From Krasilnikovozyma curviuscula (lineage: Eukaryota > Basidiomycota > Tremellomycetes > Cystofilobasidiales > Mrakiaceae), in assembly GCA_014825775.1 (NCBI GenBank), contig MVAQ01000057.1, forward strand, positions 39,030 to 103,029: a stretch of DNA of 64,000 nucleotides. The letters run 5' to 3'. The notes under the pieces were generated by a model. The model did no database searches. It saw nothing but the letters and a program-made list of their open reading frames with translations, and was not told where the DNA came from. This document shows, in pieces, positions 50,010 to 61,489 of the stretch. A program made the translations under genes and the position numbers. Each line of letters opens with the position of its first letter. Positions within the stretch are counted from its first letter, which is position 1.

Positions 50010-53000
50010 ATGGCACAGGTTTCATATCCTCAGCTCACCGAGGCAGTCCGGTTCCCTCTGCTCCCAAATATCGTGAGTGACGGCATCTCCGGACATGTTC
50101 CAATCCTGTTGACACCCAACGCCATCTCCGTTCCAAAAAAAGACGCAGAAACGATTTAACCAGTTTGTGGGTGGACACTTTGCCCCTTGGAATCTCTCAA
50201 GTGCCCTAGACTTGGATCGTAAAGATGATAGGGAACATGTCCAGATGTGGAAGTGGTCTCCTCCGTCGGGAAAGCCTTCGTTCGACGAGGCGAAGGCCAA
50301 GCTCGACGACCCCTCAGCACTCGAACCCTTCGAGCCTGGAATGCTTCTTGGTAAAAGCTGGAGCAATCACTGGCTTCTTGTGAAGCTTAAGATACCAGAT
50401 GAATGGAGGAAATTGAAAATTCCAGTCATATGTGTGTGACCAGGTTATTTGTGCTTAAGCAGGTTTTGCGATCTGACCATCTCTCCATACTTTGCAGTCG
50501 AATTCAACCCATCTTGTGAAGCTTTAATATTCACCACGGAAGGTCTCCCTCTACATGCCATCACCGGGGGTGGAAACAGCTCAGATGGAGGGATTGAGGG
50601 CGGAGAGGACTCGAGGATTGACCATGTCATTCCAACCAATGCTGTCGACTCAAACGGGATCTACACCTGTATCATTGAAGTCAGCTGTAATGCTATGTTT
50701 GGTGTTCCTCTGAACGGATTCAGACACCAGCAACCAGATGTGAGTTCTTTTCGCTCGATACTGCCGTCGTTTGCCTCACTTGAGGATGAGATTTAGTACA
50801 ACAACTCAAATTTCTTCTTTATACAGATGAACTTGCCTTTCTATCAGCGACAAGCTGCCCTCGTCCTCCCAAATCCTGAAGCTCATGGTCTTCTGCACGA
50901 CTTCAACATCTTGAAGCAGATTGGTACGTGGCAGGGTTGTTGGTCACTCAGGCTCTCTTCATTTCACTGATTCCAATTTGGTTTTCCCTTTTCTAGCTGA
51001 TGCCCCCCACAAAACCACATCCAGTCTCTCCCAACGCGCGCTGTATGCGGCCAATGAGATCCAGAGTACGTTCCGACCAGGACACAACGACACCATCGCG
51101 AAGTGCAGAGCCATTGCCGAGGAGATTTTTGGTGAAGGCTGGCAGAAGAACATCGATGAGCTCTGGAAGATGCCGGATGATGAGGCCACTGTCGTCGCTG
51201 TGGGTCACTGGTTAGTAGCTTTTGTCTGCCAGTCTCCTTTTGCTTGAAGTGCTGATTTTGTGCTTCGTTTCTCTTATAGTCATATTGATACGGCCTGGCT
51301 TTGGTCCTACTCGGTCACTCAGCAGAAGATTGCTCGAAGTTGGAGTTCCCAAATCGATCTCATGGACAGGTACCCTGAACATCAGTTCCTTGCATCTCAA
51401 GCGCAACAGTATTACTGGCTAGAGACACTCTACCCATCTCTATTTGAAAAACTGAAGGAGAAAGTCAAGAGTGGTCAATTCCAGCCTACTGGTGCTTGCT
51501 TCATCGAGGTCAGCCGTTACCTTTAAAGCTGCAGTAGGGAGCGCCTTGTACTGACGACTGCTTTCCATATAGATGGACACAAATTTACCTAGTGGAGAGT
51601 CTCTATGTAGACAATTCCTCTACGGACAGCGGTATTTTGAGAGCAGGTACGTCTTTCAAGGAGATATATATATCACTGAGCGCTAATCATCGATGCACGG
51701 TACAGGTTTGGCAAAAAGCATGATGTTTTTCTCCTTCCCGACACGTTTGGTTACTCTTCTCAACTCCCCCAGATTGCTCGGCTGGGTGGCACTGCCAATT
51801 TCTTCACTCAAAAGCTTAGCTGGAACAACATCAATGTCTTCCCCTTTAGCTCCTTCAACTGGATTGGAATTGATGGAAGTCAGATTCTTACCCACATGAC
51901 ACCCATTGACTCGTATAACGCCCAGGCGAACTATCTCCAGGTCACGAAGGGGGCGACTCTTAACAAAAACATGCAGGTCACAAACTCCTGTGTGATGCTC
52001 TTCGGCAACGGCGACGGAGGAGGAGGTCCTACGGTGAACATGCTTGAAAGAGTGAGTCTTGGTGTCTCCCATTTTTTTATTTTAAAATCAAATTGCTTGA
52101 AATTTAATTGAGAATCCTTTTGTCTATTGGTATTGGTAGTTGAGACGATTGCGCGCCGTAGGCACTTCCAACAGAGAAGCACCTCTCGTCAAGATGGGAA
52201 GCATCGACTCTTTCTTCGAGAAATTGCGTTCTAGTACTCTTAATGGTTCAAAGCTTCCAACTTGGAGGGGAGAGTTGTACTTTGAGCTACACCGAGGAGT
52301 GAGCAGTTTCACCTTTTCCGCTGAGAATTACTGTAATCTTACTTCAATCCCACTCTAGACTTACACTAGTCAAGCTGACCTCAAGAAGGGTAACAAGGAT
52401 ATGGAACGTCTCCTTAAGAATCTTGAGTTCTACGCGACGATCGCATCCTTGGTCGACGACTCGTTCGAGTATCCGAAGGAAAAGCTCGATGAAATTTGGA
52501 GGGATGTGATGTTGATGCAATTCCACGATGTCATTCCTGGTACTTCTATCAGTGCGTTGCTTCTCTTTTACTGAGTTTCGTTTCAATCGCAGCTGAAAAT
52601 CTATTTTCTCCATCTTCTATTATCCATAGGAATGGTCATTGACGATACTCTGGAGCTTTACAGGAAGAACCTCAGCCTCACATCTTCCCTTTTGGACTCT
52701 ACGCTGTCTGCTCTCTTCACTGCATCCTCCACCAAGAACCCAGTTGGCCAAAGCTATCTCAACACTCTGAGAATTCCAAGAATCGATGTTGTCGAAGTGC
52801 CGCGCAGTCACAATGGTAGCAATCAGTCTCTCGTCGATAAGAAAGAAAAAGAGTTCACCATCGTATCTTCTGGTGCTGAACGCCAGATCGCTCAGAGCGC
52901 CTCAGTCCCAGGAGCCTCGTCAGCTGAAGTGCTGAAAGACGGCTCTGTGGTCCTCAAGAATGGTAACATTCAAATCACCTTCAAAGATGGCCGCATCTCT

Positions 53001-54507
53001 AGCCTTCGAGACATTGCACTGGATAGGGAGCTTATGAGTCCTGGAACTACAGGAGGTCTCGTCATCTATGAGGATTTCCCCAACGCCTACGACGCTTGGG
53101 ATGCCGAGATTGTGAGATGAAGTCTATCTCTGCTCCCTCTCCTCTATTCTGACTCTCAAACTTCTCTGTGATCTGATCCATAGTACCACTTGGAATGTGG
53201 TGACAGTCTCAAGTTTGACTCGGTTGCTGTTAAGGACAATGGTCCTATCCGATCTTCTGTCGTTGCCCTCTGTGCTGTAGGAAAGAGCAAAGTGACCATC
53301 ACTGTCAGTCATTCTTATTTTTCTTTTTGATTCATTGAAGGCGACTGACCGACTTGTCCCCGTCATCCAGATCTCATTGGATTCGATCACCGCCACCACC
53401 AAAGGGGACAGCAGAAGTTTGATTCGCTTTGACACAGAAATTGACTGGCACGAAAAGCATCGCTTCTTGAAGTGTAAGTGATGCGTCGATGGCTATAGTT
53501 TCCTTCTAAATCTGACGTTGTCTCGTCTGTCGTGTCCTCCAGTCGAACTTCCTGTCGACATCCACGCTCCCAATGCCACCTTCGGTACTCAATTCGGTGC
53601 CTTAGAGAGACCAACTCACCGTAATACGAGCTGGGATGCCGCTAAGTTTGAGGTCTGTGGTCATCAATTCGCCGATCTGTCCGAGTACGGCTATGGAGTT
53701 GCTTTACTTTGCGACAACAAGTACGGATACGCCGTCGAAGGCAATGTAATGAGGTTAGTAGTTGATACCTCTTTGTCCCTGTTCTGAGAACTACGCTTAC
53801 TGACAGTATGCTTCTCGCCTTCTTGAATTTGCGACTCGTCGTCGTGTCGTTGTGTTTTGTTTCCTCAGGTTGTCGATTCTCCGTTCAGCCACAGCTCCTG
53901 ATCCTCTCCAAGACGAAGGCTACCACAGATTCAGCTTTGGTGTCTTGCCTCATCTGGGAAGATTTTTGGAGAGTGATGTTTACGTCGCATCCAACATCTT
54001 CGCCAATCCTCTCATTGCAGGTCAGTCTTACAACGTGCATCTCCTTCTCTGATTTGCTGCTTTCTGACGTTGGCTCTTTCTTCCCTTAGTTCCGCAAGCG
54101 CAAGATACGTTGCTCGAGTCAAAAGCTCTTGAGAAGATCACCTTCACGGTCGAAGGTCCCCAAGCTTCCACCATCATCGCTGAAACTGTCAAGAGAGGGG
54201 AAGATGACAAATTCACTAAGGGAAGCTCCAAGACCGTGATTGTCAGAATGTTTGAGAGTCTGGGTGGAAAATCTAAGGGGACATTCAAGATGTGAGTCGT
54301 CACTTCCATTCTGCTCTCGGGTTTTTGTTGCTGAAGTTTTCTCATGTTCAACCTGTCAGCACTGGACTCAAGGTTAAGGGAGCTGAGTGGACCAACATCT
54401 TGGAAGAAAAGATGTCTGATGCAGTATGGAAGACATCTGGGACCGACACAGTAGTCGAGCTGAATTTGAGAGGGTTCGAGATCAAGACGCTCAAGTTGAC
54501 TCTTTAA
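50010..54507 (+). CDS. AMS1: alpha-mannosidase, GH38 (Ams1 type)
   Basis: Glycoside hydrolase family 38 enzyme that releases alpha-linked mannose; yeast Ams1 works in the vacuole on free N-glycans. About fourteen to sixteen exons, the first 50010-50072. An estimated ~1,150 aa follows, near yeast Ams1 (1,083). The zinc and active-site motif GHCHIDTAWLW lies near 51210-51300. The nucleophile Asp is in LLPDTFGYSSQLPQIARLGG (51740-51800). Other GH38 landmarks are PTGACFIEMDTNLPSGESL, FFTQKLSWN, TNSCVMLFGNGDGGGGPT, and FHDVIPGTSI. In the C-terminal beta region are ENGN-like VVLKNGNIQITF and RFDTEIDWHEKHRFLKVELP. No signal peptide is seen, consistent with Cvt/autophagic delivery of Ams1. It is flanked by transporters on both sides. 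Confidence 0.95.
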
Positions 54508-55074
54508 AACCCGTCCAGGAAGACGTCTCGTATCTTAATCCATGGCTATAGCCAATCACTTGAGTTTGATTATCTCTGTGATACATATTTGTTCTTTGGT
54601 GATCCAAGCCGGGCCGTGATAGAAGATAACCACTCTGATAAATGATAAACAACACGTTTGACTATCACAAACGATCGACTACCACGATTTTTTCCTCTGG
54701 AACGAGACCACTTCAAAAAGGCCGAGTTTCCGGTCTCTCGTCTTTTCGTGTTCCCCACACTAACCACCGAGCTGCTCATTTACAATGGGACCAGCCTCCC
54801 GAGAACCCGTTTTGGTATTTAGCTCCCCTTCGGATGACTCTTCCTGTCCTCCGGTGAGGACAAAATCACAGGGAGAAACCCAGGACTTAGTGGCTTGTAG
54901 ATCAGACGACTAAGTCTAATTAAAGTCAGGTGTTGATAAATCCAGAACATTGCGATCCGCTATCCGGTCGTCGCTCCATTCAGCTTCCCTAGTATAAAGA
55001 AGGAACGCCTCCTTTTTTTCTAACCCGTATTCTTTATACTCCGCAGATCATCACACCTCTCATTGTTTCTCAAG
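54508..55074. promoter_or_regulatory. upstream region of sugar porter
   Basis: Intergenic between AMS1 and the sugar porter. Contains a CGG-G-CCG core at 54610-54616. A TATA-like stretch (AGTATAAAG) lies near 54990. No other feature seen. Confidence 0.4.
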
Positions 55075-57699
55075 ATGTCTCAGTCACAAGTAGAAGACTA
55101 TCAGATCAAGGGTGAGAAGACTGAGCTCAAGGGAGAGGTCGAGTTCATCGAAACTCTGCCTTCGAAGCATGTCCACCTCAAGGATCAGCTCAAGTCAGAA
55201 CTTGATTCGATTGGACTCTGGGACTCCATTCTCCTGTACAAGAAGACTGTCATTATCTGCTTGTTAGGTGGCTTTGTAGCGAGCACAGACGGCTATCAAA
55301 ACACGCTGTGAGTCGCGCACTCTTTCATTTTTAACTCTCCTGCGATCTCTTTCTTTTTTCTACTCAGTAATAGCTTATATTTATTTATTAATTTTTGCCC
55401 AGATCCTCCTCTGTAATCTCCAACAAAGGATTCATCAAGCAGTTTTCTGGCGGTCAAAAGGCGATCAATCCAACTTATGTCTCTTCCTTTGGTGGTATCT
55501 TTAGGTCAGTATTCCCCTCTTTTCCTCAACATTTAGATTTCTAAAATTTACTCCTTGTTTCTTCAGTGCTGGACAAGTTGTAGGACAGTTCACAATCCAG
55601 TGGATGTGAGCAATCACTCCATCGCTGCCAAATACATTTGCGGTCGCTGAACGTCCACTTTTCTACACCTAGGTCTGACTGGAAAGGACGAAAAGTAGGA
55701 GTATTCACCTTCATTTTCATCTTGGTACTGGCTGTCATTGTCGAGTCAGTCTCATCGGTTTGGTGGCACTGGACTGTAAGTATGCCTTCCTCACTCTCGT
55801 CTTCTCGTCGAAGCTCTTTCTTCCACAGTTCCTCACTCCTCCTCCATAAACAGATTGCAAAACTACTGGCAGGTATTGGAATCGGTGCTTGTCAAGCGAC
55901 TTTGCCAGTTTACGTCAATGAACACGCCCCTTCACAAATGAGAGGTTTCCTTGTTGTCGCATACTCGCTGTGAGTTCTCTCCAGCCTCATTGTTTTCCTT
56001 TTCCAGTCCCTTATAACTTATAAAATTACAGATGGTGGAGCTTTGGAGGATTGGCCGCGTCAATCGGTCTCACAAAGATGGCAAACGACCATCCACTCGA
56101 CTACAAGACCCCCATCTACACACAATTCGGCATGTTGGGTCTGAGCTTCCTGGTATTTCTCTTCTTGCCAGAGAGCCCATGGTACCTGGCTTCGAAAGGC
56201 AAGATGGCTGAAGCTGAAAAGATCCTCCAGTATAAGTACGCTAACGTTCCAGGATATGATATTCCTCGAGAACTTGTGAGTACCTTGTCGGTCTTTAAGA
56301 TTCACTTTCACCCCTGTGAGCTCTCTTTAACGGCATTTTTATTATGTTGCAACTGTTTAGAAAATCATTAGTTCGACCATCGAACAGCAGAGGCTCTGGG
56401 ACATGGAGTCTGCTGCACAAGGTCCACTGGCGATCTTTAAGGGAAAGAACGGTATTCGATTTTTATCGCATCTTGGCCAAAAGTCCTTCAGCAGTTTGTA
56501 GGACTTTCTGTTTTTTGTGAGTGATCTTCACCTATCTAACAGGTCAGAGATACATAGCTGATGCCAAAAGTGTGTTTCGAACCGAACGATCTCTTGTTTC
56601 AAAGCTAATTACTCAACGTGAGTGCCATCTATTTCTTCTTGACCTCTGGGATTTGTTTCAGCCCTGCTTATCAATACACTTTCATCAGCTACTTCTTCCA
56701 AATCGCTGGTTCGAAGAATCCATTCAATGCGACCATTATTTTAGGATGCGTCTCTCTCCTCTCAGTCTGCTTCGATGCTGTCCTGGTTGACAAGATTGGA
56801 AGACGAAGAATGACATTAATCGGATTTACCGGAGCATGTGTAGGTGTGATTCTCATGGCTATCGTTGGATGCTTTGACTACACGAAGCCATCACTTGGTG
56901 CCACCCTCGTATTTGCTGGTGCTTTCGCCAACTTCTTCAACACCTTCCAATCGTCGACCTCATACGCCTACCTCACAGAAATTCCAGAGTAGGTATTTTT
57001 CAGATACTGGTGTTGTTTCGAACTCGATCTGATCACAGATCCCTTCCCGATTCTTTTACAAACGCACAGACAACGCTTCAAAGCAAGGTCAACTGGTTGG
57101 GGGCTGGCCTACTGCAACTTGTATGCTGTTATCTTTGCGTATACTGTTCCTCTAATGCTGAAGAAGTGGGTGGTGAAGACAGCGTTTTTGTTTGTGGGCT
57201 TGGGGTCAGTACAGATCGTTTGACTTCTTTAACCTTCTTTTCCCCTGACATTCTCGTGATGCCTTCACTCTGCACTCTCTACTATCACCTCAATTTTATT
57301 TTCCTCCGCTTGTCTCAATCAACTTTTTTTCCCTGGCTACAGCGTCCCGTGAGTTTGTGCGATTTTGGCTTTCGTTTGCGATGCGCCTTTTCCCAATGCT
57401 GACTCTGTCTTTGTTGTTACCACAGAGGAACTGTACTCGCATTCTTCATTATGCCTGAGACTTCCCAGAGAAGTCCAGCCGAGATCCAAGAGCTGTAAGT
57501 TGCTCGTTCCAGTGTCCATTTCAAACACTCAGATGGCACCTTTTAAGCTCTGACCGCCTTTCACTCTTCCACTGAAAGTTTCGTCACCAATGTTCCTCTC
57601 ACAAAGTGGAGAGGATATAAGACGGATGTTGAGATAGACTTGGAGGAGCGTAAGAGAGCAGCAGGAGCAGGATTGCCTATTGCTGCTGTTGCTGCTTGA
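55075..57699 (+). CDS. MFS sugar porter (hexose/alpha-glucoside type)
   Basis: Sugar:H+ symporter or facilitator of the plasma membrane, sugar porter (SP) family. More than ten exons; estimated ~550 aa with 12 TM helices. The N-terminal cytoplasmic region is ~60 aa. Family motifs are STDGYQNTL in TM1, GRKVGVF after TM2, GIGIGACQATLPVYVNEHAPSQMRG in TM4-5, and FLPESPWYLASKGKMAEAE at the end of TM6. VDKIGRRRMTLIG comes before TM8, and MPETSQRSPAEIQELF follows TM12. The C-terminus ends KWRGYKTDVEIDLEER then an Ala-rich tail. The PESPW form (not PESPR) and the STDGYQ start resemble basidiomycete alpha-glucoside/maltose permeases. Transcribed in the same direction just after AMS1. Confidence 0.92.
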
Positions 57700-58348
57700 G
57701 GCGCAATGTGATGAAAGCAAAGAAATAAGTTATCGGTACCATTATTTCTGAGAAGGTCTAAGAATAGTTTCAGGTCAATTTTATGTATTCTGTGGGTATA
57801 TTTGTTCCAGTGTAATCTGATGCATGACATAACAAACAAGCTCGAGCGCAATTTTACCCCAGCGCAGCGGTTCACCTCATGTTGTCTGACAAGTCGCTAT
57901 AGGCTCTAAACCGAAGAGTGCTTGATATCATTAGAGCAGAATCAATTCGATTAATCGTCAATGACCCTCATACAGGCCTTGACGTGAAACTCTCATACAA
58001 CGCAGCAGTTGAAGGTGAAGTAAAACGGCAACAGACACGGTAGCCCTTCGCTCCGACAATCCTGTCCCCACACTCATCCCGAAGGCACTATTTGAGCAAC
58101 GGTACGATATACTCCGACCTCCAAATTACGAGAAGAATTGGAGGCGAAAATAATTTCTCAACTTGGCATCCGGTTTCACGAGCGGGCCGCTCCTCAACCC
58201 GTTGTCCCTGTGATCCCCTCTGATTTCTTAATATAAAGATGTCTTCTTGACTTATATTCTTAAATACTCTGCATTTCTGTTCTGGCAAAACCATTGGACA
58301 TTATAGCGAGGTTTTTTAGTTGTCATCGTTCTTGCCCGTGATCCCGCC
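57700..58348. promoter_or_regulatory. upstream region of second allantoate-type MFS gene
   Basis: 650 bp containing TGAGCAACGGTA at 58093-58104 and AGCGGGCCGCT at 58181-58191, both also found between the MFS gene at 47.2-49.4 kb and AMS1. No gene seen. Confidence 0.5.
58179..58191 (-). promoter_or_regulatory. candidate zinc-cluster binding site (CGG-N-CCG)
   Basis: Read on the minus strand it is AGCGGCCCGCTCG, identical over 13 bases to the site at 49894-49906. It lies 157 bp before the MFS start. Confidence 0.45.
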
Positions 58349-60970
58349 ATGCCAGCTTCAGTCGATGATGCCAAGATTCCTATGGATACCATCAAACACG
58401 ATGCCCCGACACACCTAGAGTATGGTCTTACTGGAGAAGAAGAACTCAAAGGTCGTGCTGGCATAGACAAAGAAGTTGGTGAGCACTCCTTCTCTGTTGC
58501 GTCGCCTCTGGAGGGAACGAAAAAGGTTGGCATAGCAGCAGGATGAACTTAAACTTGTACTTGTACTCCCAGCTGCATATGCTCTCAAACACGCTGTGGA
58601 GATTAGTCCTGAGGAGGACAAGAGGCTTCTCAAGCTGATTAGAAAGCGCATCTTTACGTTTATGCTTCTGTGAGTTTCCAACTCTTCTTGTCTAACCTAA
58701 CCAATAAGAGGCAACTGACGAGCGCCCTCTACAAGAACCTACTGTTTCCAAACTTTGGATAAAAATACTCTGTGAGTAGACACTTATGGACTACCATCTC
58801 TGTTCTAACTCGCGCTCTCCGTCAATCTTTCAGCTCGTACGCTGCCGTGATGGGAATCAAAAAAGATGCTCATCTCAATGGCTCCCAATATGCTTGGTTA
58901 ACAAGTTCGTCATCTTCCCGTTATACTGAAGCTTTACTATTCTGATTGAAAAAAGGTCTCTCCGAACTGACAATTTTCTGTTTACAATGTATTGTGATTC
59001 GCGCTCGATTCCAACAGCCATCGTATACCTCGCCCAGCTGATATGCGAGTATCCAGCCAACGTAGCAATCCAGAAACTTCCTATTGGAAAGCTCGTATGT
59101 ATAGTAAGTAGAGCTCTTCCTTATTTGTTCTCAGCGAACTCGGGCTAACTTGCTTCTCGTTTTCAGTGTGTCATTTGTTGGGGAATAGTCGTTTCTGTCA
59201 CCCCCGTTTGCAACAACTTCAGTAAGCTTCTCTTTCACCCTTCATCCGGAGATTCCCTCAATCATCGCTCACACTTTTGGGATTTGATCGCGTTACCTTT
59301 GACCAGAAACACTCATGGTGGTGAGATTCTTTCTGGGATCTTTCGAAACAGTTGTACAGCCGGGGTAAGCTTAATCACTTATCTACCAATTGTGTTTGCT
59401 GTCGATCTAGGACTGATCTGTGTTACAACCAACTTGCAACGAATCAGATTCCTTGCGATGACGGCGATGTGGTTCAAACGAGGCGAGCAAGCTGAAGTGA
59501 TTGGATATTGGTATGGAATGAACGGGGTCACATCGTAGGCAATCCTCAAAGAAATCAACCGTTTTGGAAGACAAACCAATGACGAACCATTGCGTCTTCC
59601 AGTATCTTTACTGGCCTTCTCACCTACGCTTGCTCACATTTTAACGGACATGCTATCAAATCATGGTGAGTGAGGTGCCTTCATCTCCAATTCTACCGAG
59701 CTGGTCCCTGACTGTTTGACCATGAACTGTAGGCAACTGATGTTCCTGATTTTAGGCTTGCTGACTTTCGTCTGGGGCTGCTTCGCTATCTGGATTGTTC
59801 CAGATTCTCCAATGAGAGCAAAGGTGTGTAGAAATATCTCGAATAGAAAGCCACCCCCTGTGTGTACACATACTGACGGCAACTTACTAGTGCTACACTC
59901 TTGAAGACCGCGCTCTGATGGTGGAAAGAGTGAGAGAAAATCAGAACCTCCAGAACAAAGAATGGAAGTGGGATCAGTTTTGGGAGGCCATCAGGGATCC
60001 TCACCTTTATGCTGTGAGTGCTATCTTTCTCTTGACGAGGTACCTCTGACAGGAGCTGACTTGGAACTTTTCGCAGTATCTCGTTCTTCAATTCACGTCT
60101 ACTTGTCCTGGTCCGTAACAGCCCTTGCAGAGCTTGAATAAATTTCTAACAATCACGCCTTTTCTTGAACATAGGTGGAGGAATTGGAACCTTCCACGGT
60201 CTCATCACGGTCGCCCTGGGATTCACTGATCTTCAAACTGATCTACTAGGTGAGAAGCTTCTTTCTCCGGTGACTTGGATTTGATCTCATAAATATATCT
60301 CTCCCTTAAAGCTATGGCCCAAGGAGCTTGGACTGTAGGATCAATCCTGGCAATTGGTTACTTCTCTAGAAAGATCCGCATCTTCGGGTCGCATACTATC
60401 ATCTGGGCCATCATTGCTGCTCTTCCACAAATAGCTTCGGTGGTTACTATGATGAGCGTCCTTCCAACACCTTCCAACAAAGGAGGTATGCTGTTCGCCT
60501 ACTACTGCTACCTCTTCGTCTCTGCGCAGGTCGTGCTCTTCTTCTCGCTGTCCACTCAGAACTCCGCTGGGGCTACCAAGCGAACGGTGACTGTCACTTT
60601 CACCTTTATTGGAAACGTTGTGGGAAATATGGGTAAGAGTTAATTTTAGTCTTTTCCAACATGTAAGATGCTAAAGGCTGTGATGCGGACATTATTTTGA
60701 TTGGGCACACTTCTCTTAGTTGGACCTCAGGTCTTCGGAATCTCTGTTGCTCCAAGATACATAACGGGATTTGTGGTCTGTCTTGTGATGTACATCGTAC
60801 AGATTTTGGTGTTGTGCTACCTGTGGGCTTCCTATCGTTGGTGTAATGCCCAACGCGACAAGCGACTGGAGGCGGAGAGGGGTACGACGGAGCAAACTCT
60901 CGAAGACCTTGACATCGCATTCGATGACTATACAGATAGAACCAATCCATACTTCAGGTACAATATCTAG
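58349..60970 (+). CDS. MFS transporter, allantoate-permease (Dal5) type
   Basis: Second member of the anion:cation symporter group, paralogous to the gene ending at 47183. More than ten exons. After ~65 cytoplasmic residues comes RKRIFTFMLLTYCFQTLDKNTLSYAAVMGIKKDAHLNGSQYAWLT, the family signature. Next are YLAQLICEYPANVAIQKLPIGK, MWFKRGEQAEVIGYWYGMNGVTS, FAIWIVPDSPMRAK, and TFHGLITVALGFTDLQTDLL. STQNSAGATKRTVTVTFTFIGNVVGN precedes TM11. The tail LEDLDIAFDDYTDRTNPYFRYNI closely matches the other copy's tail. Substrate unknown. Confidence 0.9.
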
Positions 60971-61489
60971 GACGGACCGATGACTTGCCTTTGAAGTAAC
61001 CAATTGACTTTAAGAAAACGTTGCTACTTTGCTCGCAACTACTCTGTAGATTATTTTATCCTTATCGCTTTGAGCTTTGAAGGAACTTCTGTTGTCACTT
61101 GGAAGAGTGAATCTGGCAGTTCAAATGTTACCATTCACCACCAGGCGTGATGGCCAACTTCCTTCCCTTACCCGTTGCAGCACGCCACAAAAACAATAAT
61201 ATATGTTGCTATATTGTTTTGTCTGGAACCAGACCCAAATGTCAATAAAGAAAAGGGTGATTCAAACCAGTGACGATGCGCTGTCATGCGCTAAGTGTGA
61301 GCTATCAGGTGCAATTGCATCCCTTACAAAAAATGGTTCGATGAGACGGTGATGGGACGATTTCCGAAGTTGTCGCCTAGCCAATACCACCTTCCAATAG
61401 AATAATTTATCCAAATTTAGGTACTTCAAGCTGCTCTAGTAGATCCCCACTATTCCTGGGCTGTCCGAAAAGCTGGGAGCTGCAGCAGC
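60971..61489. other. intergenic, HMG-CoA reductase upstream region
   Basis: About 520 bp between co-directional genes. I recognise no sterol element with confidence and no gene. Confidence 0.5.
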
